The notes beneath the pieces were generated by a model, which ran no database searches, was not told the origin of the DNA, and saw nothing but the letters and a program-made list of their open reading frames with translations. Both the position numbers and the translations under genes were made by a program. 64,000 nucleotides of DNA from Colocasia esculenta. Taxonomy: Eukaryota; Streptophyta; Magnoliopsida; Alismatales; Araceae. Below, one piece after another: positions 1-11,846 of this stretch. The stretch is taken from contig CM024766.1 in assembly GCA_014218235.1 (NCBI GenBank), positions 53,739,545 to 53,803,544 on the forward strand. The letters are read 5' to 3'. Numbering within the stretch: the stretch's first letter is position 1; the number at the start of each line of letters is the position of its first letter.

Positions 1-2436
1 TGATCGCATCCATATTTGGGATTTTGGACCCCCGGGTTGTAGGTTTTGACCCTTTAGACTTGGGTTTTTTTTAGATCCGTCATTTCAATGCCCAACCCAA
101 TCCGAGAATTCAAATTGGATTCCGTCAGTTCGCACACGTCACTTTAACCCACCCGGTCGTGTCGGAGTAAACAGCACGCCGATCAGATCCCTATTTGGGT
201 TTTTGGACCCCCGGGTTGTGTGTTTTGACCCTTTAGACTTGGGTTTTTTTTAGATCCGTCATTTCAACACCCAACCTAATCCGGGAATCCAAATTGGATT
301 CCGTCAGTTCGCACACGTCAATTGAACCCACCCGGTCATGTCGGAGTGAACGACACACCGATCAGATCCCTATTTGGGATTTTGGATCCCCGGGTTGTGT
401 GTTTTGACCCTTTAGACTTGGGTTTTTTTAGATCCGTCATTTCAACGCCCAACCCAATCTGGGAATCCAAATTGGATTCCCTCAGTTCGCACACGTCAAT
501 TGAACCCACCCGGTCGTGTCAGAGTGAACGGCACGCCGATCAGATCCCTATTTGGGATTTTGGACCCTCGGGTTGTGTGTTTTAATCTTTTAGACTTGGG
601 TTTTTTTTAGATCCATCATTTCAACGCCCAACCCAATCCGGGAATCCAAATCGGATTCCGTCAGTTCCTACACGTCACTTTAACCCACCCGATCGTGTCG
701 GACCAAACGGCACGCCGATCGGATCCCTATTTGGGATTTTGGACCCCCGGGTTGTAGGTTTTGATCCTTTAGACTTGGATTTTTTTTAGATCCGTCATTT
801 CAACACCCAACCCAATCTGGGAATCCAAATTGGATTATGTCAGTTCGCACACATCACTTTAACCCACCCGGTCGTGTCCGAGCAAACAGCATGCCGATCG
901 GATCCCTATTTGGGTTTTTGGACCCCCGGGTTGTGTGTTTTGACCCTCTAGACTTGGGTTTTTTTAAGATCCGTCATTTCAACGCCCAACCCAATCCGGG
1001 AATCCAAATCGGATTCCGTCAGTTCGCACACGTCAATTGAACCCACCCGGTCGTGTCGGAGCGAACAACACGCCGATCAGATCCCTATTTGGGATTTTGG
1101 ACCCCTGGGTTGTGTGTTTTGAGCCTTTAGACTTGGGTTTTTTTAGATCCGTCATTTCAACGCCCAACCCAATCCGGGAATCCAAATTGGATTCTGTCAG
1201 TTCGCACACGTCAATTGAACCCACCCAGTCATGTCGGAGTGAACGACACGCCGATCAGATCCCTATTTTGGATTTTGGACCCCCGGGTTGTGTGTTTTGA
1301 CCCTTTAGACTTGGGTTTTTTATATCCGTCATTTTAATACCCAACCCAATCTGGGAATCCAAATCGGATTCCGTCAGTTCGCACACATCAATTAAACCCA
1401 CCCGGTCGTGTCGGAGGAAACGACACACCGATCGGATCCCTATTTGAGTTTTTGGACCCCCGGGTTGTGTGTTTTGACCTTTTAGACGGGTTTTTTTAGA
1501 TCCATCATTTCAACGCCCAACCCAATCCGGGAATCCAAATCAGATTCCGTCAGTTTGCACACGTCAATTGAACCCACCCGGTCGTGTTGGAGTGAACGGC
1601 ACGCCGATCAGATCCCTATTTGGGATTTTGGACCCCGGGTTATGTGTTTTGACCCTTTAGACGGGTTTTTTTAGATCCGTCATTTCAATGTCCAACCCAA
1701 TCCAGGAATCCAAATAGGATTCCGTCAGTTCGCACACGTCAATTGAACCCACCCGGTCGTGTTGTAGCGAACGACACGCCGATCAGATCCCTATTTGGGA
1801 TTTTGGACCCCCAGGTTGTGTGTTTTAATCTTTTAGACTTGGTTTTTTTTAGATCCGTCATTTCAACGCCCAACCCAATCCGGGAATCCAAATCGGATTT
1901 CGTCAGTTCGCACACGTCAATTGAACCCACCCGGTCATGTCGGAGTGAACGGCACGCCGATCAGATCCCTATTTTGGATTTTGGACCCCCGGATTGTGTG
2001 TTTTGACCCTTTAGACTTGGGTTTTTTTAGATCCGTCATTTCAATGCCCAACCCAATCCGGGAATCCAAATCAGATTCCGTCAGTTCGCACACATCAATT
2101 GAACCCACCGGTCATGTCGGAGCAAACGGCACGCCGATCGGATCCCTATTTGGGTTTTTGGACCCCCGGGCTGTGTGTTTTGGCCCTTTAGACTCAGGTT
2201 TTTTTAGATCCATCATTTCAACGCCCAACCCAATCCGGGAATCCAAATCAGATTCCGTCAGTTCGCACACGTCAATTGAACCCACCCGGTCGTGTCGGAG
2301 TGAACGGCACACCGATCAGATCCCTATTTGGGATTTTGGACCCCCGGGTTGTGTGTTTTGACCCTTTAGATGGGTTTTTTTAGATCCGTCATTTCAACGT
2401 CCAACCCAATCCAGAAATCCAAATCGGATTCCGTCA
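1..2436. repeat. Tandem satellite array, ~178-bp unit, ~13.7 copies
   Basis: A head-to-tail array whose anchor word (gatcNgatccctattt) recurs at 1, 181, 360, 538, 717, 896, 1075, 1253, 1430, 1606, 1781, 1959, 2136 and 2314. Spacings are 175-180 bp, mostly 177-179. Units differ by scattered substitutions and by the length of a T tract. Two variant classes exist at the anchor (gatcag and gatcgg). Open frames seen across the array are by-products of its low stop density; 178 is not a multiple of three, so frames do not continue from unit to unit. The array starts mid-unit at the window edge, so its true size is unknown. The unit length is of nucleosomal size, as in many plant satellites. It abuts transposase coding sequence abruptly at about 2436. 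Confidence 0.95.
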
Positions 2437-4051
2437 ATTCCCAAAATATGCTTTGCTTCACCCAATTGTGATCCTTCCCAAAGCCGAGGATTTATCGGGT
2501 ACTACCAGGCAGTTGTGATACAGTATGTAAGTTCTGGACCCGCCTCGCCATGTTTCCACCAGACACCCGTTCCATATCTACCTCTTCCATCACAATTGTA
2601 TTTTTCATAAAAGAATCCTTTTGCTTTCGGAAAGGATGGTCACTCGGTAGAAACCGACGGTGACAATCGAACCAACATGATTTTCCCCTAGATTTCAATA
2701 CGAATGATTTAGAATCCTCCATGCAATTAGGACATGCCAACCTCCCATGTGTGCTCTAGCCAGATAACATGCCGTACGCTGGGAAGTCACTTATTGTCCA
2801 CATTAATGCAGCCTTCAAATTGAAATTCTGTTTTCTTGATGCATCATAAGAGAGAACCCCATCTGACCATAACAATTTTAGTTCATCAATCAACGGTCTG
2901 AGATATATGTCTATATTTTTTCCTGGACTTTTTGGACCCGGAATCAGCAATGAAAGGAACAGATTCTCACACTTCATGCACATGCCTGGCGGAAGGTTAT
3001 ACGGTGTTAGAAATAATGGCCAACATGAGTAAGATGCCACCGAGCCTCCAAATGGATTGAAACCGTCTGTGCATAAACCCAGCCGCACGTTGCGTGGATC
3101 CCTTGAGAAGTAAGGATGAGTACGGCTAAAATGAGCCCAAGCTTCACCATCAGCAGGATGACTCATTTCAAGATCGTCACGATGGACTCTTTCCGCATGC
3201 CAAGTCATGTGTCCAGCTGTCTTCGGGGACATGAACAACCGCTGCAATCTAGGTGTGATCAAAAAGTACCGCAATGACTTATACGGAACATCCTTCTGCT
3301 TTGACTTGTCCCCTCTCTTAGGCTTGAATCTATCATGCTTACAAATACAACATGATGTCTTATCTGCATCATCTTTGTAGTACAACATACAGTGATTCAG
3401 ACATGCATCAATTTTCATAAAACCAAGCCCCAGATCATTCACCATCTTCTTCGCACGATAAAAATCAGCAGGTAACCTCTCTGATTGAGGAAGCATACTC
3501 TTGACGAGTAAGAGAAGCCGATCAAAACAACTCTCGCTCATATGAAATTCAGATTTCAAATTCAGTAGTTGTGACACTGCAGACAACCGTGTATGCTTCT
3601 CACAACCATCCCATAATGGCTCATCAACATCTTGAAGTAACTAATAAAATCTTTGAGCTGTATCATTTGTCACTTCTTCATTTGTTTGATCTTCATGAAT
3701 ATTGAACTTCGGACCAGCAGCATCGACAACCATGTCTACGTACGTACTTGTGGAGGCAAAGTAATTAGCTGGTGCAGACGACTGAATATTCAACTCACCA
3801 TGAGACGACCATAACTCATAATGGGCAACAAATCCTCTCGTATACAAATGATGCTGCACATCCTATGTCAATATCCACTTTCTGTTCTTACAAGCCGAAC
3901 ACGGACATCAGATGTTACCCATCGGATCAGCTGCTACTGATGAATTACTCAATGCAAACTGAATAAAACTGTCAACTCCATCTTTAAACTTCTCTATCAC
4001 AACTCCATTCACTATTCCACGGTACATCCATGACCGATTCTCATAAGACAT
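2437..4051 (-). pseudogene. CACTA transposase (TNP2 family), truncated and with five stops
   Basis: One continuous reading frame runs from an ATG at 4051 to about 2437 with no frameshift but five nonsense codons, at 3908-3910, 3863-3865, 3641-3643, 2756-2758 and 2492-2494. The N-terminus resembles the transposase-associated domain (DRSWMYRGIVNG, then CPCSACKNRKW). The large 2756-3586 segment is typical of TNP2 (LPADFYRAKKMVNDLGLG, LGLCTDGFNPFG, PPGMCMKCENLFLSLLIPGP). The next segment carries the CPNCME and FDCHRRFLP motifs. The stop at 2756 replaces a tryptophan codon in the usual GWSTHG stretch. Coding sequence ends just after FWEL, where satellite begins, so the C-terminal part is absent. 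In an intact element this enzyme would bind the ends and catalyse cut-and-paste transposition; this copy cannot be functional. Confidence 0.92.
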
Positions 4052-4299
4052 TTTTCCTACCCAGATTAAATGTCATGTCACGAGTTAAAATCCAACACAC
4101 CCTCACATCATTCAAGTACCATATATATGATACATACGTTATATGGAGAGTCACAGAGCTAATGGGTGAAACAAAGCGTTGACGTAAAGATAAATGAAGA
4201 GTAAGCATACATGAATATCAAATAAATTTGAGCACTATATAAATACTTAATGGTATTGAACATTAAAAAGAACACAAACCGTGATGTCTTCATATTAGG
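4052..4299. other. CACTA leader upstream of transposase, no gene seen
   Basis: AT-rich sequence between the transposase ATG and the B3-like fragment. I see no further supported coding sequence in it. Confidence 0.5.
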
Positions 4300-4779
4300 C
4301 TACCACCACTTGATCGGCTCTTTATTCACCAGCTTCTCATTAGATTTCCTAGGTTTTGAACTAACCACTGATATCCCTAAATATAGTTTTCCAAATACAT
4401 CTGTTTGTACATAATGGGAAGACATAACTATCAAAATGTCAAGTTCTTAGACACAATTATTTTTCACAAATTTTGACTAGTCTTTTCCACTAAACATGTA
4501 CATACTACCACACCAACTGCGTCGTAAGATTACAGAATATCGCACTCCTTTTTCATCTTGAACAATAACAGATAATCCACTTTTGTTTTCTAAACTTTGT
4601 TTTTCTTCTTTCCGAATAATCTTTATGATTTTCTTCATCTTCTCTTTCACCAAAAGTAAACCATCATGCAATGTTCGAATATCCATCGGTAATATTTTTC
4701 GTTCAAACAAACACGTACTTTGATACGTTGGACATTTGTTCTTCTTTGAGTCTAATTTCCAATCGCGAACTCTCATCAC
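4300..4779 (-). pseudogene. B3-domain-like gene fragment captured in the CACTA element
   Basis: A minus-strand frame runs from 4779 to a TAG at 4300-4302, with two internal stops (near 4474 and 4444). The translated segment has the pattern of a plant B3 DNA-binding fold: GVRYSVILRRSW, then MYMFSGKD, stop, SKFVKNNCV, stop, ELDILIVM. This resembles the W..F...N.V..GD.L core of REM-type B3 proteins. A lysine- and glutamate-rich stretch precedes it. Immediately upstream on the minus strand is a T-rich tract ending TAATTAG, which looks like a 3' splice site, so this may be one exon of a captured gene. It lies between the CACTA transposase start and the CACTA terminus in the same orientation. CACTA elements are known to carry host gene fragments. 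The family call is by eye; an unrelated CACTA second gene is the alternative. Confidence 0.45.
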
Positions 4780-4976
4780 TAATTAGAAAAAAAAATGATA
4801 ACAAGCGTGTAAGTGTACTTGAAAGAAGCAGATTCGTTCACAGGATTTTTGCTAACAGAAAAGAAAGAGTTGCGCCCTTTTAACCGACAAAGCCGTAAGG
4901 AAAACTCTCCTAACTATGCATACAATAATTTTAGTAAGTCAATCTCGACAAAACCAAAAATAACTAAATAAGTCAA

Positions 4977-7900
4977 TGTAACGACCCTCCTCATACCGGT
5001 ACGATTATGTCAATCCCCATCGGTATAAAGAGTGTCATTACAGTGGGATAAAACCCAACACTAGCCGATAGGTTGAAAAGTACGTAGATAGAAATTTAAT
5101 ACAGCGGAATAAAATAAATAATTCAACTTTAATCCATCACCATCACACATTCCACAGTCTAAATAGCGAAATAAAACGACAATGTCCACATTATTACATA
5201 ATGAAAGAACTACATTGTCCAAATATTATCCATACAATATTTTTATTCAAGCTATGAAAAGAAAAGTACAACTGAAAATTTGCTCCTCAAAAGCTAATCC
5301 TCCAAGAGATCAACCTTTGCTATGCCTTCCTTCAAAATAGTAACTCCTGTCTCACCTGTACGCCGAAGCAAGGGTGAGTCTAAAGACTCAGCAAGTAAAA
5401 CAAAGACTTAATCTTAAACATATCACATTCACATTAATCTTTTAAACACTAAAGAATACATACGATTATTTAAACTATAAGAATATACATGGAACATACT
5501 TTTAACTATCAACACATTCCTAAATCACTTAGACATGCTTTGTTCTATCACATGTTTATTCTAAATCATGGATACTAATATTATACACTTGTACATATTC
5601 TCTACACCTAACATGTAACATGAATCATTCATTCACACATTAATTCATTTCATGATTTATTTCTACAATTAGAATAGAGAATTAGGCATAGAGAAAAGAA
5701 CAACCTAACATGATGACTATTCATTTTTCACATGCACTTTTCATATTAAATTTCACATCTTGTTTGCTAGTTTAATGTAAATAAATTTCATATGCATGGT
5801 TTCATATTTTATAGCATGAATTGTAAAGTCTAGATCATAGTCAAGTTGATTGGCAATACTAAACAATTTAAACATGGAACTCTATACTAAGTACCCATCC
5901 CATCTAGCATGGAATCTAAACATTCTTCCTTATGCTTAACACATTCATAACTATATTTTACTTGCTGTTTTGACATGGAATAAACTCAATTACATAGAAT
6001 TAGATCTATTTACACTTTATCTTATTCCTTTAGCAAATTCACATTTCCATCTTTTTGTGTTACATAATTAGCATGTTTACACACATATATATATATATAC
6101 TCACATATATTATTACAAGAAGATTAATGAATACATGACATGATATTAAACATGACATTGTAATTTAAATATTAATACATGATAGTATGAACATATGCAC
6201 TATCATATTAGTTTCACATGAAATCACATTCTCATTAACCTTAAGTTTTCCCTTACATATCTCTTCACAAAATCTTCATATCATCTACTCCTTTATTTTT
6301 ACTTATCACATATTTGCATTCATCACATGCCATATTCACATATTATCTTACACTTTACTCATATTCTAATAACTTAAAATGCTATGACACATAGTCCTAA
6401 CTACCTATTAGAGGACACAAAACAATATCTCATACTCATATTCATCGCATAACACATAACTCATAACACAACTCATATCACATACCCACCACTTAGGCAA
6501 TGAAGTGGTGAATCTTGGTAACTGCGCAGACCGGGAGAAGCCCTCTCCACCCTATCCAGTGGTACTTGTCCACCTCCAGGTTTTTCCTAATGCCTTTAGG
6601 ACAAACTTTTACAATGTAGAGCTTTCCATAGGGACTTTTCTATGTACAACTCTCGATGCCTCTAGGGTAGCAGTGTCATTCTTGGCCCAATCATTATACT
6701 TTCACTTTGTCACATTTTCACACACTATTCACATATTTTACATATAATACTTAATCACTTTACACATCTTAATTATCAATTGCACATGTCTCAGTTAGCC
6801 TAATCATGATACTACTGTTTTCAGAAATAAAATAACATACCTTACAGTCCTAAACATGCTGTACATTTACCGAATTACACAAGATTAGATCAACCTATCT
6901 AATATGTACAAATTACATGGTTTAACTAATAATTATACTTGGTGTTAACATCTTAGTTCTAAATTTTTATCCCAGGTCATTAACAATAAATATATCACAC
7001 ATGTAATTTTCCATATTTTCAGACAATAAATACAATTTCTATAATTAAATCTAGATTTCAGACAATTCATTGAAATATCATTAGACATGGTACAAGTGAA
7101 CATGGTTATGTTCTAACAGTTCAAAAATCAGATATTAGTAATCCTACTGTCATGTAAAATTTATGCAACCCTAATTTACAGCAATTCCATTTATGCGCAA
7201 TTTAAACATGCTTATATGGTGCTCATGATACAATTATTGAACTTTCATAATTAACACGGTTCACAGAAAAAAAATTAGGCAACCTTATGATATGACCTAA
7301 TGACTGTATACAATCACCAATAAAAATTTCAGTATCTAACTATGTCCAGAAATCATTCAAACAATGTGAAAAGAATCAAAAAGCACATTTTCAGGTCCTG
7401 AAGAAGTAGACGTCAAGGGATGTTGCCGTTTACTTCTTCTGAAGAACTTGACTGCAACCTATGTTGCCGTCAACCTGGTCCCAGCAGCACATACATACAA
7501 CTTTTCATACAAGGGTGAATTTGGGGTTCCAGGACTCGAGGAAAAATCCGTAAAAATACTAAGACTTAAGGGGACATGTATAGGATCAAGATCTAGGTTT
7601 ACTTGCCTCTTAAAAAAATCTACAAAGATAAGAATATGTCGATGAAGCCCTTCTCAGCCCTGCCAAAAAGGTGCTCAGAAACTCCTTAGATCTTCTTCTC
7701 CTGTCGGTGTAGATGGCACCTCGGAGTTGGGATCTCTTCTTGGATGTATTGGCTGTCCTCCAGATGTTGTAGCTCCTCGGGGAACACCTCCAGTCGACGG
7801 ATCCGGCCTTCTGAAGTTCAGCTTTTCACCATCTCAGAGCTAGGGTTTCACCAAATGTTAAAAAGCCTTTTCCCTGACCTAGGATGGGTATTTTATAGGC

Positions 7901-8971
7901 TTGGGGGTTGGGGTACGCCTTAGGGTAGGTTTCCTACGAGTTAGGATGGGTTTCCTAATCTGGAACTAGCCAAAACGCGAGCATTAACAATTCTGGAACC
8001 GTTATGCAGGAGGATATTGACGTCAACATCGGTTGTAGTTAACTGACAGGTTGACGTCAAGGGGGTGGCCGCCCACTAGGGGTTGGCGTCCAGGGGGTGG
8101 ACGCCAACAGTGCCTTGGCGTCCAGGTCCTGGCCGCCAACAGCACAGTGCAGCCAAAACTCCGCCAAACCTAAAATTAAATGTATAAATATACCAAAACA
8201 ATCTAGTATGTGTAAAAATAATTGCATATATTCTTACTACATAAAGTACATGCATTACACAATATGTAATTAAGTACAACTTACACTAATCATCATTAAG
8301 AATAATATGCACCAATAACACACATACATGCATATATACTTACACACTACATGATTGCATAATACATGCATGAACTTATGACTGAAATGTACTCCTCATT
8401 ATCTAAATACTACATGCACATTATGATTTAAGTACCCTACACAACATAATTAATTTAACATGCTTAACATAGCTAATTATCACATGCATAAGATAAAATA
8501 CATGTATACACATGTACTTCATATATTTACACACAACATCCATGGAATAGATAGTTCAATATGCACTTCAAGATTTTACATACATAATATCTGTAAGATG
8601 TAATATAGAGTAAGCTAACTAAGAATAATTTATACCACAATCACAAATTCTTACATGCACCCACTTGAATTGGCGTATGTATAATTATACACACGTATAC
8701 AACATAGTTATATACATTATGCAAGAAATAGATAATTATAACATGCATAATATTACTTTAAGTATTATGAGCCTAAGATTTTGATATACACATTATACAT
8801 CAATTTAGCTAATTGCCTATTCTCACGTAAAAATATCATATATATATATATATGTATATGTTCATGAGAAGTATAAAAATAGTAATATGCACAATTGAAT
8901 ACACATGCTATACACACAACAAGTAAATACACATACACGATATAAAAGAATGAAAATTTTAGGGTATCACA
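4977..8971 (-). mobile_element. Solo LTR of a Tekay-type gypsy element, with 5-bp target duplication
   Basis: The segment starts tgtaacgaccctc and ends gggtatcaca on the plus strand, giving TG...CA ends. It is flanked by a perfect 5-bp duplication, gtcaa, at 4972-4976 and 8972-8976. Its start, the block cctgtacgccgaagcaag near 5360, the block ctgcgcagaccgggagaa near 6520 and the gttgacgtcaaggggg motif near 8050 all align with the LTRs at 16452-19728 and 24614-27774, so it belongs to a diverged relative of that Tekay element. No internal domain remains. This is the expected product of recombination between the two LTRs of a once complete element. At 3995 bp it is a long LTR, as is usual for Tekay/Del elements. 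It lies inside the CACTA element and is therefore younger than it. Confidence 0.9.
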
Positions 8972-8976
8972 GTCAA

Positions 8977-10635
8977 GGTCAAAAATCAAGAAAGTAGCTA
9001 AATAAGACAAGTTTATCAGGATGGATGCAACATACTTTTCATGTATAAAGTAGAACAAGCAGGTAATTAAAGGCTAAGCATGATTATAAGTACGACATTA
9101 TCACCAAGACATTTTCATTCAAATTCACATTATCATTTTAACAATAAACTGAACTATGAGGACATGATCAAGCATAATGTCATGGTGATAGAGAGACATA
9201 GTCATATCATTGGCGTCCATAGTGTGTATCACCAATTTAAGCAGAATTGGCATCCACATAGTGGGTCGTGAAGTCAAGCAGAATTGGCATTCTATATGGA
9301 GAATCACGATTGTGTGCAAAGGCCTATAATCATGCGTTCTAATTGGTTTTCGCCAAAACTCCCAACATGCTATTTTATTTCTAGAGTTAGGCACGTCATC
9401 CATCTTCATGATTCTGGTAGATCAATTGGATCGGCCAATCCAATCCCAATCCAGACTGGATCAGCCTAGGGCAAATCTCTTAGACAATCAAAAAATTAGT
9501 TATGGACTCGCGAGTCTCCACAGTCTGAGATCTAACAAGTGGATTTTCCCATTATTCTAGGTCTAATTCCTCTAATCTGTACTCAGACTAATGAACAGAC
9601 ATTTGATTAGATTACAATTAGATCAAAATGAGACATTCAAAGTCCAAATCTCTCACACCCGTGGGTGCTATAGAGGGCACACAAGCTAGTGGTGCACATC
9701 TTAGATCTAGACTCTGAGCATAGTCAACATACCAACTAAAACTGCAGGGAAAACATGTACACCCAACGTGGTGTAATCGATCGAAAGAGCAACTAGCTTG
9801 CCATCAGCTAGTTCAACCAGGAAGTAGAGCATGACATATTGTCTTGTCGTCATCTCAATCATAATGTGACGGGTTGGGATGTCACCTTATCAAAAAGTCA
9901 CCCCCTAGACTGTTGCTTTATGAAATTGAGAGCTCGAAACTTAAGTTCTTCACGGCCACACCATAAGAAACCAACTAACTATACAGTGCTCATCGACACA
10001 AATCATGCTTACTTCCATAAACATGATTTCTAAACATAAATTAACATCCACATATTCTAATGAATCATGAAAACATGGATTATCTTAAGGTAATCACCTG
10101 CAAAACTCTACCCTAGACTAACATTAATTAAAAAGGTCAGCAGCGCTAGGTCCAAAAGGAGGTCCATGAATATGCTATATCCTTGTCAAACTAATATACT
10201 TGCAGTCACTATTTATCTCTTTGAGTATGGCCTCTTCTATGTTGGAATTGGAGTTGCCTATAGTGCTGGCCTTCACCTACACACCTGCAGTCACCACTTA
10301 TTTTTTTGAGCAGTATCTGATATTTAATATATGAAGCGGTTAGATTTCATATTTTTAGTTGTTTTATAAAATATCATTATTTAATGACTGTAACTTTAAA
10401 GAATCTAATATTTTTAACCTTGAGCTATAAAGGAGGAACTTTTAAATTTTTAGACATTGTAAATCCTCTGTTACTGTGTCATTTTTGACATCCCAAGAAC
10501 GTTGTTGTCCATTAGAAAATTTTGCAATTGTCTCTAGCACCCACAGCAACTGGAATCCATCATCATGAACTCTCCAGCTACTATAGACACATGAACAAAA
10601 CAAAAACCATGAAATTATGGTTATCTAGAAAAAAC
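8977..10635. other. Non-coding CACTA interior, no gene seen
   Basis: AT-rich sequence between the solo LTR and the G-rich tract. All open frames are short and unlike known proteins. A short imperfect direct repeat (aagcagaattggcat) lies at about 9240-9295. Nothing else can be supported. Confidence 0.5.
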
Positions 10636-10639
10636 AATT

Positions 10640-10995
10640 TTGTCTAAAAGAGGTTGAGGGGGAGGGGATGGGGGGGGGGGCTGGGACGGGAGGGGGAGTG
10701 GGGGCCACAGGGGGGGAGGGGGGCCGGGTGGGGGGTTGGGAGGGGGTGGGGGCGGGGTGGGCTGCCATGAGGGGGAGGGGGGCGCGACAGGGGAGAGGGG
10801 GCTGGGACGGGGAGGGGGAGGGGGGCCTGGGACGGGAGGGGGACTGAGGGCCATAGAGGGGGAGAGCGGCCGGATGGGGGGTTGGGAGGGGGTGGGGGCC
10901 GGGTGGGCTGAGAGGAGGGGGAAGGGGGCCGCCAGGATGGAGAGGGGGTGCAGTTCGCCGGGATGGGAAAGGGGAGAGGAGTACATACCTGATGG
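10640..10995. repeat. G-rich low-complexity tract
   Basis: About 350 bp that are very rich in G runs on the plus strand (many blocks of 4-10 G separated by A, C or T). The overlapping long frames on both strands, rich in proline or glycine, come from composition and are not genes. It lies inside the CACTA element close to its terminus. Confidence 0.9.
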
Positions 10996-11187
10996 GCTCC
11001 GGCGGAGGTGGCGGCACAAGGTCGCGGAGGAGGCGGCGAGCAGGGTAGCTGTGGCGGGCCGGGGTTGTGACGGCCGGCGGCGCGGGGTAGCAGTGGCGGG
11101 AAGTTGGGGCGGCGGTGGGCTGGGGTCCCGACGGTGGCGCAGGGTAGCGGCGGCAGGAAGCTGGGGCGACTGCGTTGGCTCTGCAGG

Positions 11188-11189
<2 letters not shown>

Positions 11190-11258
<69 letters not shown>
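11190..11258. repeat. (AG)n microsatellite
   Basis: About 34 uninterrupted AG dinucleotides. It continues the purine-rich strand bias of the G-rich tract to its left and lies about 220 bp from the CACTA terminus. Confidence 0.98.
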
Positions 11259-11263
<5 letters not shown>

Positions 11264-11309
11264 CGGGAGAGGGGGAGTGGGTTTCGTGGGGATGGGGGGA
11301 AATTGTAGG

Positions 11310-11479
11310 ATTACCGATGGACTTCTGATGGAAATATTTTCGTCGGAATATCCGTCGGTAAGAATAAATTACCGACGGATATTTCCGACGGATATAATCT
11401 ATCGGTGTTACCGACGGATATTCCGACGGAAATATTCCGTCGAAAATATCCATCGGTAAACCCGCTTTCTCTTGTAGTG
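11310..11479 (-). repeat. CACTA terminal inverted repeat and subterminal repeats
   Basis: The minus strand begins CACTACAAGAGAAAGCGGG at 11479. Inside it are repeated words in both orientations, accgacggatattt and aatatccgtcggtaa, roughly every 20-30 bp between about 11330 and 11460. CACTA transposition proteins bind such subterminal repeats in the well-studied maize and snapdragon elements. The opposite end of the element is not in the window. Confidence 0.85.
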
Positions 11480-11594
11480 CATTAAAGAATTGAATTTGCA
11501 CTAAAACAATCGAAGAGCTTAAGCCTAAGCACAAGAATACATCTTAAATTGGCAAGACAATCATGACAATGCAAAGAAATCAGCCAACAGATGA

Positions 11595-11700
11595 CAAACA
11601 GTGAACGCGACAAGCTGCTTGTCGCTACCCTGATGAGAACGCGACGACGAGGCTATCGCGACCAGGTGGCGATGTGTCGATACGTCGCGACCACTGTTTT
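11595..11700. repeat. Cluster of AACGCGACA / TGTCGCGACC inverted half-sites (cluster 1)
   Basis: Several copies of aacgcgac followed after 8-15 bp by an inverted partner such as cttgtcgctacc, ctatcgcgacc or cgtcgcgacc, spaced about 35 bp apart. The same half-sites recur at 50650-50765 and 51289-51470, always next to genes A and B. This argues that sequence on both sides of the 37-kb copia-2 insertion belongs to one older element. Confidence 0.6.
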
Positions 11701-11846
11701 TGTGTCAGAGCGGAATTGGCCATCCGAGAGCTCCATGTTTGGCTCCTACTTGGACTCTTAAAGGGAGTTAGAACAAAGCTCCCTAGTCCGGTTCTAACTC
11801 CCTTTAAGCTTTCTAAACTCTCTCCCACCATGATTAGGAGTCTCAA

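Larger units (their letters stand above)
2437..11479 (-). mobile_element. CACTA (En/Spm) DNA transposon, 5' side; other end not seen
   Basis: The element is read on the minus strand. Its terminus is at 11479, where the minus strand begins CACTACAAGAGAAAGCGGG, a classic CACTA terminal inverted repeat, followed by about 150 bp of subterminal repeats. Its TNP2-type transposase lies at 2437-4051. The other terminus is missing: transposase sequence stops at the satellite boundary near 2437, and the rest is either beyond the window or lost. A 4-kb solo LTR (4977-8971) is inserted in it. Without that insertion about 5 kb is visible. The 3 bases after the terminus are cat, the only possible half of a 3-bp target duplication that can be seen. 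Confidence 0.8.

Noticed and set aside
538..2314. Higher-order repeat of seven units in the satellite
   Set aside because: A few variants recur seven units apart (538 and 1781; 896 and 2136), but other units do not follow the pattern; too weak by eye.
322..2361. Repeated 60-146-codon frames in the satellite
   Set aside because: The unit length is not a multiple of three and frames change from unit to unit; low stop density in a tandem repeat explains them.
10621..11534. Long proline-rich (minus) and glycine/arginine-glutamate-rich (plus) open frames
   Set aside because: They overlap in several frames on both strands and follow exactly the G-rich tract and the (AG)n microsatellite; composition explains them.
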